Origin: Erwinia billingiae Eb661
GTDB lineage: Bacteria > Pseudomonadota > Gammaproteobacteria > Enterobacterales > Enterobacteriaceae
Length of the DNA stretch: 64,000 nucleotides
Reading direction: 5' to 3'
NCBI RefSeq assembly: GCF_000196615.1
Contig: NC_014306.1
Location: 4,898,001 to 4,962,000, forward strand
The notes under the pieces are model-generated. The model was given only the letters and a program-made list of their open reading frames with translations, was not told where the DNA came from and searched no databases. The translations under genes and the position numbers were made by a program. Below, piece by piece: positions 36,776-45,360 of the stretch. Within the stretch, counting starts at the first letter, position 1. Each line of letters opens with the position of its first letter.

Positions 36776-37753
36776 TTACTCATTGTTATCGTCTTCAAAG
36801 CGACTGGTAGCTGAGGCTTCACCCTCTCTGCGCGCTTCATAAATTTCATCTTCAGTGTAAAGGTTATAGAATTCTGCAATGGTGAATGTTGTGGTATTGA
36901 CATATGAATCCCCCAGACCACAAGCGTTGAGTCTTGAGTATCCATTCATCTTAAGGCCACAGCTCACACATTCGAATGATATAGGGAGCATATCTTGCTT
37001 TTGGATGACTTTATCTTGCTCTTGGTCTGTAGTTGTCTTGATTGACGAAGACGGAGAGCCTTGTAAAAGAGCTAATGATTCACAAACTGGGCAATTTACT
37101 CTATGACCACTTTGACGAGTGGCCCAGATAGAAGCCTGATTAACGCACTTATTTTTTTCGTCATCGCTCTTATCGCTCCAAACTTTTTTATAAGCTGCGA
37201 TGTCTTGCTTAACTGACTTCCCTGCTTCATCACTGAGGGATTTTATTGAGTCATTAACAACATCAGGCATATCGAAAAGATCTTCTATTTTCTTGTTCAT
37301 TATTTCAAGTAAAGATTCACAAGACTTATAATACCTAGACAGCCAAAGAGAATTTTTTAACTCTGAAAATACCATTTCTCCTGTATGAAGCTCAGCGTTT
37401 CTTCTTTCGATATGTTGAGAGCTATAACCTAATATTTCTGTATTGAAGCTAGGGGTAATTTCATTTAATCTAATAAAAACATCTTTTATTCCTACTGATT
37501 TTGGGGAAAAACCTTTCATAGTCACTTCGTGACCTAATGAAAAGTGAATATTCCTCCAACTGTGAGCATCAGCTAAAAGCGTCGGAGATATATGAGAAAG
37601 CGCTGCTCTTGCAAGAAACTCTAAGCTTAACGAAGACCACAACCCATATTCTGGATCATCAAGACGAGTGGACTCCATTTTACTGACATATATTAGCGCC
37701 TTTGCAAAAAGGGTATCACTAGACCAAGGATGGTTTTTTAAGGTTAATGTCAT
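36776..37753 (-). CDS. Cargo protein with HEPN-like R-x4-H motif and zinc ribbon
   Basis: 325 residues from the ATG at 37753. That start shares one base with the stop of the dioxygenase gene (TAATG) and has GGAG eight bases upstream; an ATG six bases earlier is in frame but too close to GGAG. The N-terminal part is helical (SLSLEFLARAALSHISPTLL) and contains R-N-A-E-L-H in HIERRNAELHTGE (about residues 118-123), the R-x4-H arrangement of HEPN RNases. Two CxxC pairs, NCPVCES and ECVSCGLK, about 40 residues apart, form a likely zinc ribbon. The C-terminus is acidic. No family recognised. AT-rich compared with the satellite core. Translational coupling makes it a partner of the dioxygenase. Confidence 0.7.
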   Translation of the reverse strand: MTLTLKNHPWSSDTLFAKALIYVSKMESTRLDDPEYGLWSSLSLEFLARAALSHISPTLLADAHSWRNIHFSLGHEVTMKGFSPKSVGIKDVFIRLNEITPSFNTEILGYSSQHIERRNAELHTGEMVFSELKNSLWLSRYYKSCESLLEIMNKKIEDLFDMPDVVNDSIKSLSDEAGKSVKQDIAAYKKVWSDKSDDEKNKCVNQASIWATRQSGHRVNCPVCESLALLQGSPSSSIKTTTDQEQDKVIQKQDMLPISFECVSCGLKMNGYSRLNACGLGDSYVNTTTFTIAEFYNLYTEDEIYEARREGEASATSRFEDDNNE

Positions 37754-38454
37754 TACCATATCTCCGATAAATATATTCTTTCAACTATTCTCAATTTATC
37801 TTTTTCAGAAACAGAACTCCTAGAATGTAAACTTTTCCAGTTATTAATGATAAGAGTGTCTCCTTTTTTCAATAAAGAATACGAGTTTTGGTAGCCTTCC
37901 CATTTTTTTACTGACATCCAATTATAAAAATCTTCTGCATTTTTATTTACTGGTTCAAGGAAGACTGAATCCCATCTTATAAACCGACCATCAAATACAA
38001 GAGGCAATGGGAACGAAACCCTCGAAATCATATTATCCCTTGATTTAAAAATGCTTTTCTTTAATTTAATATTGTCATAGTTTTCTAATATACTTTTACT
38101 ACTTAAAATGTGAGTTTTAACATCTTTAGCACCCTCCACACAACGCAGAAGTAAATATTGGGGAGGGGAAGTAGTATGTGCCAAGTCAGTGTGAAAGGGA
38201 AAGTCCGCAAATCCAAATATCGCACTATATGTGTTCTTATTTAAATTTTTTTTGTTTTTTGGGATAAGGGTATCAAACACTCCCGCAGAAAATCCATTTG
38301 GATATATTAGAGGAGCAATTATCTCTCCAATAATTTTCCCACAACTAATAATATCATTGTTTGGTAAAAACTCTGGAATGAACACATATCCATCTTTTTC
38401 CAAAAGATACCTTTGATGAATGGTAAGCATAGGATTTGTTCTAATTTCATACAA
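37753..38454 (-). CDS. TauD-like Fe(II)/2-oxoglutarate dioxygenase, satellite cargo
   Basis: 233 residues (an internal ATG at 38430 is an alternative start). The iron triad is visible: His88-x-Asp90 in DFPFHTDLAH and His210 in NNWKSLHSRSS, followed by Arg residues (Arg222, Arg226 in LRIVERIYL) that would hold 2-oxoglutarate. GYVFIPEFLP near the start and DTLIINNW before the last His are typical of the TauD/clavaminate-synthase class. Substrate unknown. It lies between alpha and the att site of a P4-like satellite and is coupled to the next gene. AT-rich, so recently acquired. Confidence 0.78.
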   Translation of the reverse strand: MYEIRTNPMLTIHQRYLLEKDGYVFIPEFLPNNDIISCGKIIGEIIAPLIYPNGFSAGVFDTLIPKNKKNLNKNTYSAIFGFADFPFHTDLAHTTSPPQYLLLRCVEGAKDVKTHILSSKSILENYDNIKLKKSIFKSRDNMISRVSFPLPLVFDGRFIRWDSVFLEPVNKNAEDFYNWMSVKKWEGYQNSYSLLKKGDTLIINNWKSLHSRSSVSEKDKLRIVERIYLSEIW

Positions 38455-38524
38455 TACGTGCAGCTTATAACGTTACCTAATTTGGATGCAATACAAAAAA
38501 ATGATTTCGCTAAAAATCCTTCAC

Positions 38525-38620
38525 ACTCTACACCTTTTGTTTTATATGTTTAAATTCAGTTAGTTAGATGGTGATGCGAAGATGTAGAATCGTTTTAACT
38601 CTACACTCATGGTGTACACT
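38525..38620. promoter_or_regulatory. Iteron cluster past the end of alpha (crr-like)
   Basis: Four related decamers occur: GGTGTAGAGT (minus, 38534-38525), GATGTAGAAT (38581-38590), AGTGTAGAGT (minus, 38607-38598) and GGTGTACACT (38611-38620). Similar decamers occur at 42852-42901. In P4 the alpha protein binds decamers at ori and at crr, the latter downstream of alpha, so position and pattern agree. Inference. Confidence 0.4.
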
Positions 38621-38626
38621 AGGCGT

Positions 38627-38649
38627 AAAAAAACCGGCTTTCGCCGGTT
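38627..38649 (-). terminator. Terminator of the alpha operon
   Basis: AACCGGC-gaaa-GCCGGTT on the minus strand followed by seven T, just past the alpha stop codon. Confidence 0.9.
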
Positions 38650-38658
38650 CCGGGTGGT

Positions 38659-40989
38659 TCAGATTGCTGCCGGGTCATCACACTTTGGCAGCCAGTCAGT
38701 GTTGCTCTCCTCCGTGAGATCCAGATTGGTCTGGATACCCAGCTTCGTTCGCCGCTTCAGGTAGTTCAGTCCGTATTCCCTTAGGATACCGTCCAGCGAA
38801 AGCCCGAACATTTTCATGCTGAGCGGGTTCTTGTACCCATTCGCTTCCATGTATGCCAGATAGGCATGGTACAGATAACGCTTCGGCTGTGACGGACGAA
38901 TGCTGGCATTCCCCATATAGAGCGCGTTTGGCTCCGGAGTGGTGAACAGGTAGCCGCAGAAGTCCACCATCGGATCCGCGTCGCGCTTGATGCGCATTGC
39001 CTCATCGGAGTTTTGCTGCGACTGAAGCAGCGTTCGCGCATCCTGCGGCTGGCTGAACCGCTGCATCAGCTGGCGGACAATCACGGAAAGCTCCCCACGG
39101 ATTTTTTCCTTCAGCTGCGGATCGCGCTCGCTGGCCGATACGATTTCCGGAAAGTGCAGTATTACCCGGCGTCGCGACACCCCGCCGCTGCGGTCGGTGA
39201 AGCGCATCGGGTTGTTGTTCACCGCCAGAATAACCGCCGGGATATGAGTGGAGTAGGCATCCCGGTACTTCGGGTCAACGGATACCGCGTCGCCGCCGGT
39301 GATGGCCTTGATACCCGCGCCGTCTCCACTCCACTTTTCCTGGTCTGGCAGGATAATCAGCGAATAGCCAATGACCGCCGCGCGTTCCCGTGATGACTCC
39401 AGCGTTTCAATGGTCGCAGAGGTGGTGTTGTCCGTTCCGGCCAGCATGGTGGCAATATCGGCCATGATGCTTTTACCGCTGCCACCGGGGCCGGTGACCT
39501 CAAGAAACAGCTGCCAGTCAAAGCGGTTTGCCAGCACCATGAACAGCGCGGCCAGGATGATATCGCGCTTCTCTGCGCTGCGACCTGCTGCTCTGTCCAG
39601 CCACTGCCAGAAGTGCGGCGCGTGGCTTTCCAGCGTCTCGCCCGGCACCGGCGGGGTGAAATCAACGTCGCTGACGGTGCGCAGCCAGTAGTCTTTTCTG
39701 TGCGGGCTGAACGTTGCGGTGCGGGTGTCCAGCACGCCGTTTCGAAAGCCAATCAGACGGCGTGCCGGCTCCGCCTGCTGCGGCACGATAAGTTTAAGCG
39801 TGTCGACGATGCCGGCGACCTTTGTTGACGAAAAGCTTGCCCCGACCTTAAGGAACAGCGCCGCCACCTCACGGCGAAACTGGTTGCCGGGCATAACCTT
39901 CCACGCGCCTGACTGGTAGCGGCTGAGAATTTCACCACTGACGTCCACGGCCAGCCGCTCATGGTAATGTTTAGACACGCGCTCCGCCTTGTCGCTGACG
40001 CTCATGGCCGAAAACTCCGCTTCACTCATGGTGTTAAACGGGCTCGTAACTGCTGGCGTGGCTGCAACGCGCAGTGCGTTAATGGTTTCATCCGCGCCGT
40101 TCTGAACAAAGGCATCGTTCCAGTCACCAAATACCGGCGGCAGGGCTACAGTAGCGTTGCAGGCTTCAGCTGCCCTGTGCGCCTTCATCTGGCCGTCGCC
40201 GTTCAGGTCGCGGTCTGCCGCAATCAGCAGGGGCAGCATGGCGTGTTTTTCCCGGACAAGGCCAGCCAGAGAAAGGAGGTTAACGGACGACAGCGCCACC
40301 CACACCTCATCGCCGGTGAGGTTATGCACCGTCAGGCCGGTGGCGTAGCCCTCCGTCAGCCAGATACGCTTTACCGGTTTACCACTGCTGAGAACGTGGC
40401 AGGCGCCTTTCACCTGGCCGCCCTTCAGAGTGCGCTTTTCACCGGCGGCGTTAATCAGCTGGACGTTTACCAGCTGCCCGCTCATATCGTGCAGCGGCAC
40501 CACCACATCACCCGGACGGTAGCTGATGGTCGCCACCTTCTGCGGCCTGGCAAGCGTCAGGGCACTATGCTGCGGCCAGCCTTTGCGGTCCAGGTAGGCG
40601 TTACCGGTGACGTCTTTCGCCGTACTGACCAGCTGCTGCGCCAGGGTGACGGCTGCAGCGCGTGCGGCTTCATCATTAACTATGGTTTGGCGCAGGGTTT
40701 CAGGCTGCACCGCTGGCAGCGCGCCGCTCAGTTCGCTGACGCGCGCGGCGGCCTCGCTCAGGGAAATACTGAGTGCCTTTTCCACAAGGGTGAGGCCGTC
40801 ACCGGCCCCGCAATGGTTGCAAATCCACGTACCGCGCCCGTCCTGGTCATCAAAGCGAAAGCGGTCGTTGCCCTGACAGACCGGACAGGGCATATGACGG
40901 TTTTTCACCACCTTAAGTCCCAGCGCCGGGAGAATGCGGGGCCACTGGCCCCTTGCGGCGGTGGCCGCTTCTGTTACGGTCATTTTCAT
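38659..40989 (-). CDS. P4-like alpha protein (primase-helicase)
   Basis: 776 residues; P4 alpha is 777. N-terminal zinc-finger (CPVCQGNDRFRF ... CNHCGAGDG), a Toprim-like primase segment (PVKRIWLTEGYATGLTVHNL, AADRDLNGDGQ), a helicase with Walker A GPGGSGKS near residue 508 and Walker B LIILPDQEKW, and a C-terminal DNA-binding region for origin decamers. One protein therefore primes, unwinds and recognises the origin. Last gene of the leftward early operon. Confidence 0.95.
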   Translation of the reverse strand: MKMTVTEAATAARGQWPRILPALGLKVVKNRHMPCPVCQGNDRFRFDDQDGRGTWICNHCGAGDGLTLVEKALSISLSEAAARVSELSGALPAVQPETLRQTIVNDEAARAAAVTLAQQLVSTAKDVTGNAYLDRKGWPQHSALTLARPQKVATISYRPGDVVVPLHDMSGQLVNVQLINAAGEKRTLKGGQVKGACHVLSSGKPVKRIWLTEGYATGLTVHNLTGDEVWVALSSVNLLSLAGLVREKHAMLPLLIAADRDLNGDGQMKAHRAAEACNATVALPPVFGDWNDAFVQNGADETINALRVAATPAVTSPFNTMSEAEFSAMSVSDKAERVSKHYHERLAVDVSGEILSRYQSGAWKVMPGNQFRREVAALFLKVGASFSSTKVAGIVDTLKLIVPQQAEPARRLIGFRNGVLDTRTATFSPHRKDYWLRTVSDVDFTPPVPGETLESHAPHFWQWLDRAAGRSAEKRDIILAALFMVLANRFDWQLFLEVTGPGGSGKSIMADIATMLAGTDNTTSATIETLESSRERAAVIGYSLIILPDQEKWSGDGAGIKAITGGDAVSVDPKYRDAYSTHIPAVILAVNNNPMRFTDRSGGVSRRRVILHFPEIVSASERDPQLKEKIRGELSVIVRQLMQRFSQPQDARTLLQSQQNSDEAMRIKRDADPMVDFCGYLFTTPEPNALYMGNASIRPSQPKRYLYHAYLAYMEANGYKNPLSMKMFGLSLDGILREYGLNYLKRRTKLGIQTNLDLTEESNTDWLPKCDDPAAI

Positions 40990-41003
40990 TGTTTTATTCT
41001 CCC

Positions 41004-41327
41004 TCAGTGCAGTACCGGCACGTCTTTAAGACGCCCGCAAAGTTCATCCATTACCACCTGTCCGAGAAAGGACAGGCACGGGGCGGCTTTCAGCGACCCG
41101 GCGGCCATCAGGTCGGCCAGCAAAGCACACGCAATTTCCTGCCCGCGCTGGCGTCCGTGCTGGCGCAGATAAAACCCCTCAAGCTCGGTTTCAATGGCGT
41201 GTTCAAGACGCGCCAGCGTCAGTGAGGTATAGCGGTTCTGCTCATGGCACAGGGTCAGCCAGGCACAGGCTACCGCGCGGCGGTAGAGTGCGGCTTTTAA
41301 TGCGGGCGTCAGGTGACGTTCTTTCAT
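41004..41327 (-). CDS. P4-like early-operon protein (DUF5375-type), 107 residues
   Basis: Helical protein ([40 protein letters not shown]) found immediately before alpha in P4-like elements. Function unknown. Overlaps the preceding 74-residue gene by four bases (ATGA), so translation is coupled. Confidence 0.75.
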   Translation of the reverse strand: MKERHLTPALKAALYRRAVACAWLTLCHEQNRYTSLTLARLEHAIETELEGFYLRQHGRQRGQEIACALLADLMAAGSLKAAPCLSFLGQVVMDELCGRLKDVPVLH

Positions 41328-41548
41328 GACTGCACCTCCATGTTCATCCAGTCGTCGCTGCAGCGGGCAACCACCCCATCCAGCTGGGCGGTCATCAGGT
41401 AAATCAGGGAGGCCAGCTGCGCGTGCTGGTCAGCCGGTGGCGTTTCGTGGCAGTCCTGAATCCGCGTCAGGTCAGAAATCAGCTGGCCGACGTTGCGGAT
41501 ATGGTCGAGGCGGAGAATATCTTCATGTGAAATGCTGGCGTGGCTCAT
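41324..41548 (-). CDS. P4-like early-operon protein, 74 residues
   Basis: Small helical protein ([35 protein letters not shown]). ATGA overlaps both at its start and at its end with neighbours show a tightly packed operon. I do not recognise a function. Confidence 0.7.
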   Translation of the reverse strand: MSHASISHEDILRLDHIRNVGQLISDLTRIQDCHETPPADQHAQLASLIYLMTAQLDGVVARCSDDWMNMEVQS

Positions 41549-42084
41549 GCGCGCACCTCCCCGGCAGGCAGGCGGGCGGCAAGAGAGAGAATATAGTCAC
41601 GGGCAAGCGTCAGGCGCGCGGCGCGCTCACTGGCGGCCACGATACGCAGCATCTGAATACGGGAATGGCGCTCACAGCGGCGCAGGGCGGCAAAAACAAA
41701 GACGAACTGAATATGTGGGGAATGAGTGACTTTAGCCATGATGGCAGTCTCCAATGAGTAGCGGTTAATGCCACCACCGGAGCTGCAAATCTCATGGGTG
41801 GTAGCCCGAACAGGGTTTGCAGTACCGGCCTCAATGGATACCGGCCAGCCCGAGGGCTGCCCCGCCCGGGCCACCATTATTTGATACAGACAGGGGCATA
41901 AAAGCCACTGCCCGAAAAATAGGGAAGCCGAAGCTACGACGTAAAAAAAGACGCATGGCGCGTCTGGTGTCGCCATTGAGTTGCACGGGCTGCAAATCCC
42001 GGCTGCCGATTTTGCGACAGCGATAGGAATGTAGCAGGAAAATGCCCCGGCATGCAAGCCGGGGAAGCAGAAGAAAAATATCAT
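41545..42084 (-). CDS. Ash/Icd-like P4 protein
   Basis: Open for 179 residues. The N-terminal half contains the Ash-family stretch [20 protein letters not shown] and [20 protein letters not shown]. The C-terminal half (METAIM-type [36 protein letters not shown]) is the host-cell-division-inhibitor Icd-like protein. The true start may be internal, e.g. at MAKVTHSP. In P4 this part of the transcript also yields the CI immunity RNA, so coding may overlap a functional RNA. Confidence 0.6.
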   Translation of the reverse strand: MIFFFCFPGLHAGAFSCYIPIAVAKSAAGICSPCNSMATPDAPCVFFYVVASASLFFGQWLLCPCLYQIMVARAGQPSGWPVSIEAGTANPVRATTHEICSSGGGINRYSLETAIMAKVTHSPHIQFVFVFAALRRCERHSRIQMLRIVAASERAARLTLARDYILSLAARLPAGEVRA

Positions 42085-42092
42085 GGGATGCC

Positions 42093-42311
42093 TCAGCAGT
42101 CGGTGAGGTAAATACCGGCAGGGGAAAGGGTTTCCTCATCCCACTGAGCGGATACGGTGCCGGAGCACGCCACGCTGAACGCGATACCGGTGCCCTGAAA
42201 ACGCTGAGCCTGCCCCGGTTCATCAACCTTAGCGGCGACGGCCAGCGCCAGATTAGTGGCATCCTCCACGGACAGGGCGTGCGTTACGCCTTCAATGGTC
42301 AGCATAATCAT
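42093..42311 (-). CDS. P4-like early-operon protein, 72 residues
   Basis: [20 protein letters not shown] then a mixed alpha/beta C-terminus ([20 protein letters not shown]). Begins in an ATGA overlap with the AlpA-type gene. Common in P4-like elements; function unknown. Confidence 0.65.
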   Translation of the reverse strand: MIMLTIEGVTHALSVEDATNLALAVAAKVDEPGQAQRFQGTGIAFSVACSGTVSAQWDEETLSPAGIYLTDC

Positions 42312-42574
42312 GACGGGCGCGCCTCGCTTCGCGCGGCGATGCGGTCACTCATCCAGCTGCCCACTTCACTGGCAAGCCACGCCACGTTTTTGCCACCCAG
42401 CGATACCTGTGCCGGAAAGGCATCCCGGCTGATGAGGTCGTAAACGGTAGAGCGGGATAACCCGCAGAGATGCATTACTTCCGGCAGGCGGATAAAGCGT
42501 TCCTGTGCGGGCAGTGATGCAGGTAAAACGGGGGTCGTCGGGGCTGATGAAGACTGATGAACGGCGTTTTGCAT
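42308..42574 (-). CDS. AlpA-family regulator (P4 Vis-like)
   Basis: 88 residues with the AlpA helix-turn-helix: RFIRLPEVMHLCGLSRSTVY, DLISRDAFPAQVSLGGKNVA, WLASEVGSWM. In P4 the equivalent protein Vis represses the early promoter and acts as excisionase for int. First gene of the leftward early operon. Confidence 0.88.
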   Translation of the reverse strand: MQNAVHQSSSAPTTPVLPASLPAQERFIRLPEVMHLCGLSRSTVYDLISRDAFPAQVSLGGKNVAWLASEVGSWMSDRIAARSEARPS

Positions 42575-43117
42575 GGCTACCTCTCAGGATTCCGTAATGA
42601 GCCGGGCGGACGTGCCCGGTCTCTGGTAGCCCCTTATTTTGAGTATATTTACCCCTGAATCAACAAGTAAAAACCGTGTGAGTCATGAGACAAAACGCCT
42701 GTTTTTTAAGCATGTAGACTCACTGCATACTGAGGGTTAACAAATGTTGATGAATAGTAAACCCGTAAAAAATGCAAACCAGCTCCACCGGTTAATTGCA
42801 TGGTTTCTATCGAAATAAACATTAACGACGTATTACGCAATTAAATCTTTAGGTGAACAATGATGAACAGAGGATGTAGAGTTATTTCTGGATTGTTCAC
42901 CTCTTAATTTACTGTATTTACTCTCTTTTTCTTTAGGGTGAAGAAAGGTGAAGGATATATACAGAAATAAAAATGGCATGCAGGGCTTGTGAAGACCTTT
43001 CCTGGCTGGCCAGAAGAAGGGCTTTTTGTCTGGTCTGTGAGACAACGCCGTGAGGTGGTTCAGCTGTGTGAGCACCGGCACAATTGACTTACCGAAACGC
43101 GCCAGACAGGAAATATC
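42575..43117. other. Satellite control region between the divergent operons
   Basis: About 540 bases, holding promoters of the leftward early operon and of the rightward sid-psu-delta operon, and the origin-like decamer cluster at 42852-42901. No gene seen. Confidence 0.5.
42852..42901. promoter_or_regulatory. Origin-like decamers for alpha (ori1-type)
   Basis: GGTGAACAAT at 42852, GATGAACAGA at 42862, GATGTAGAGT at 42873 and inverted ATTGTTCACC at 42892-42901. P4 alpha recognises GGTGAACAG(A/T), so the first and last are one mismatch from the P4 iteron. GGTGAAG at 42948 may belong too. Confidence 0.55.
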
Positions 43118-43870
43118 ATGACAGACACCAATACGCTTACCGATACTGATATCACCGCCTCACTGCCTGCCTCCACTCAGCAGGCGTTCAACAGACTTAA
43201 TCTGACGAAAGCCGCCTGGCTTGATACCCGCAGCAAGCAAAGCGAGGGTGAAGCCATGCTGACCACCATCCGGCAGCGCAGGCAGGAGACAGAGGAAGAA
43301 GCACAGGCGCTCAACGACGAGTGGCGACAGCTTTTCAGGGAGAATAACGGCGCAATGACGGCCCGCATGAAGAAGCTGCGCCCCGAGATTGCACTGAGCC
43401 GCGAAACGTTTAACGAATTTGATGACCTGATTGCCGAACAGGAATACAAAAATAAAGCCCTCATGGCCGCTACGGCAGACATGGCGAGGGAGTATATCGG
43501 CGCGCACAATGATTTTACCGAAGAGTATGCGCTTCACCTGTGGGAGCAGTTTATGGCGTCGAACGGCCAGGCGCTGCTGCAACTACTGGGCCTGCTGAAA
43601 GCCACCCTGGGCCGCCGGGCAGGTTCCGTCACCGGCGTTGTGAATTCAGTCAATGACCCGGAATCTGTTCTGAGACAGTTCATTGCCAAAAGAATCACAA
43701 AGCCCGCGCTGGATATGGATTCATCGCCTGAATATGACCCGCTGCTGAAGCAGACGGGAGCATATCCGGCTCATTCTGCCCTAATGAGTGTTCGTAACGC
43801 CCCGAGTCCGGCAGCACTTCACAAACTTCGCGTTCAGCGTGAGCGGGCCGGTAAGGAAAAGGCACAATGA
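43118..43870 (+). CDS. sid: P4-like capsid size determination protein Sid
   Basis: 250 residues, long alpha-helical. It aligns in order with what I recall of P4 Sid (244 residues): DEWRQLFRENNGAMTARMKK corresponds to DDWRTAFRAAGGVL, then EFDDLIAEQEYKNKALMAAT and YIGAHNDF. Sid forms an external cage that makes the helper assemble a small T=4 capsid. A Shine-Dalgarno CAGGAAA precedes the start. The stop overlaps psu by four bases. Confidence 0.8.
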   Translation: MTDTNTLTDTDITASLPASTQQAFNRLNLTKAAWLDTRSKQSEGEAMLTTIRQRRQETEEEAQALNDEWRQLFRENNGAMTARMKKLRPEIALSRETFNEFDDLIAEQEYKNKALMAATADMAREYIGAHNDFTEEYALHLWEQFMASNGQALLQLLGLLKATLGRRAGSVTGVVNSVNDPESVLRQFIAKRITKPALDMDSSPEYDPLLKQTGAYPAHSALMSVRNAPSPAALHKLRVQRERAGKEKAQ

Positions 43871-44415
43871 ATAAACCACAGGAAGCACTGAATCAGTATC
43901 TGGCCGCCGCGCAGGAATGGCAGGCGCTGCGCACCCGTCGTGAGGCAGCAAAACAGCAGCTGGCAGCATTACTGACGTCCGAAGTGAAGCCTGCTGACTA
44001 TGCCGGTCAGCTTGATGCGGTACGTGAACGGCTGGAGGTACTGGAGTGGCGGATTAATTGCGCGGCGCGCGAGGGCGTGTATGCGCAGGGCATGGTGCTG
44101 GGTGCCTGCGTGGAGGACGGACTGAACGCATTCATGGCTGAGAACGGTAGCGCCCTCACAGCAGCCCTGGCTCCCTTCCTCAACGGACGCGGCGGACTGG
44201 AGGTCGCGGCAAGGATGTTACGCACTGCTCTCGCCCGTCAGGCAGAGGCAAGCACACCGGAACCGGCAGAAGCCTACCGGGATATCATTGCCAGGTCGGG
44301 ACTGTTCCCGGACGCCACCATGTCTGAAAACTGCCAGCAGGGCTACACAACAGCGCAACACTTTCGTTTCCAGCGCCGCCTTGCAAAGCTGGTTACCACT
44401 CAGGAAGGTGCATGA
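43867..44415 (+). CDS. psu: P4-like polarity suppression / capsid decoration protein Psu
   Basis: 182 residues (P4 Psu 190). The block LNAFMAENGSALTAALAPFL matches P4 Psu LNDFMQQHGTALAAALAPEL almost position by position, and the end (YTTAQHFRFQRRLAKLVT) also matches. Psu inhibits Rho-dependent termination and decorates the small capsid. Starts in an ATGA overlap with sid. Confidence 0.93.
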   Translation: MNKPQEALNQYLAAAQEWQALRTRREAAKQQLAALLTSEVKPADYAGQLDAVRERLEVLEWRINCAAREGVYAQGMVLGACVEDGLNAFMAENGSALTAALAPFLNGRGGLEVAARMLRTALARQAEASTPEPAEAYRDIIARSGLFPDATMSENCQQGYTTAQHFRFQRRLAKLVTTQEGA

Positions 44416-44416
44416 C

Positions 44417-44689
44417 ATGGCGCTCAAATGCCCGGAGTGTGGTGAGGTGGCCCATACGCGCACCAGCGCCTATGAGTCAGCCACGGTAAAACGGACCTGG
44501 TATCAGTGCCAGAATATTGAGTGCTCATGCACCTTCACCGCACTGGAGAGCGTGGAGAAGATAATCATGAAGCCCGGACGGACAAACGACGCCGGCGAGC
44601 TACCTGAGCCACCGGAAAGAAAGCCACAGGTTCTGGGGCGCTATGGTTCAGGCAGTCGCCTTTCAAAGCGCCAGCAGATCCCCGTCTGA
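44417..44689 (+). CDS. Delta/Ogr-type zinc-finger late-gene activator
   Basis: 90 residues from the ATG at 44417, two bases after the psu stop. Zinc finger CPECGEVAHTRTSAY ... WYQCQNIECSCTFTALESVE follows the Ogr/Delta pattern C-x2-C-x22-C-x4-C. It activates late promoters of the satellite and of the P2-like helper. A strong terminator follows. Confidence 0.93.
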   Translation: MALKCPECGEVAHTRTSAYESATVKRTWYQCQNIECSCTFTALESVEKIIMKPGRTNDAGELPEPPERKPQVLGRYGSGSRLSKRQQIPV

Positions 44690-44709
44690 AAATTTTAATT
44701 CCACATCAC

Positions 44710-44734
44710 CCCGGCCACCGCGCCGGGTTTTTTT
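44710..44734 (+). terminator. Terminator of the sid-psu-delta operon
   Basis: CCCGGC-caccgc-GCCGGG with seven T, 20 bases past the delta stop. Confidence 0.9.
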
Positions 44735-44895
44735 ATGCCCTTTCTCTGGCTGGCCTGCCGTTCTGCGTCGGTGCATGACTATGCTGCATGAAAACGCATG
44801 ACTTAATGCAGCTGTTTTTTCCCACTTAAGGCCAGTGGCAGCCTGCGCTGAAACTGTTCATGCAGGCGCATGAAAACCAGCCCATAAAGCGGGCA

Positions 44896-44914
44896 GGCGT
44901 GGCGGGGGTACGAG
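44896..44914. other. Candidate cos site
   Basis: GGCGTGGCGGGGGTACGAG agrees at 13 of 19 positions with the P2/P4 cohesive end as I recall it (GGCGAGGCGGGGAAAGCAC), and lies where cos is found in integrated P4, between psu/delta and the int side. Flanking GCATGAAAAC repeats may be packaging signals. Confidence 0.45.
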
Positions 44915-44930
44915 AGCGCGCAATGGGGTT

Positions 44931-44966
44931 AGCTTGGTTTATTGCTCATATGAGTATAACCAAGCT
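44931..44966. repeat. 36-bp inverted repeat with inner palindrome
   Basis: AGCTTGGTT and AACCAAGCT form the outer arms, and CTCATATGAG a perfect inner palindrome. The outer and inner symmetry share nearly the same centre. It could be a protein site or cruciform near cos. Confidence 0.55.
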
Positions 44967-45360
44967 TATTGGGTGCTTATGGGAAAAATAGCTTGCACAA
45001 TTAGGCTGCGGTGGCCTATCAATGGGTGACGGTGTGTCATTAGGACAGCCGAAATGATGTGTTAGCTCTGACTTGATCGGGCATTGTCGATGCACAGTGC
45101 GTAACCTTATCTGACAGGCCGCTCTCTGCCAGAAAAGATGCTATGCCTCGCCCAAAAGATGCGTGCCAGTTGTATTGATGGCTTTAGCACTTGTAGAAAC
45201 CTGCGATATAAGACAAAAATCCATATTCACATCAAACTGTAAACAAAACCTACCACGCAATTAAAACTCAGAGGTAATTCAAAAAAAAACTTGCCAAATA
45301 ACACTATTTGCATTTACTTTTAAGACAAGTATCAATATTTAAAATTTTCTCGGGGTATAT

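Larger units (their letters stand above)
44735..45360. other. Non-coding region with cos-like and repeat sequences
   Basis: About 625 bases between delta and the cargo ATPase. Four GCATGA copies (44773, 44785, 44796, 44868), a cos-like string and a large inverted repeat (annotated separately) lie in the first 230 bases; the last 300 bases are AT-rich and hold the ATPase promoter. No gene seen. Confidence 0.5.

Noticed and set aside
41831..42262. A 143-codon frame overlapping the Ash/Icd region on the minus strand
   Set aside because: It overlaps the better supported operon genes in another frame and is Arg/Pro-rich, as shadow frames are.
42831..43115. CRISPR-like short repeats near the origin decamers
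   Set aside because: The repeats are 10 bases, irregularly spaced and in both orientations, unlike a CRISPR array. No array was found anywhere in the window.
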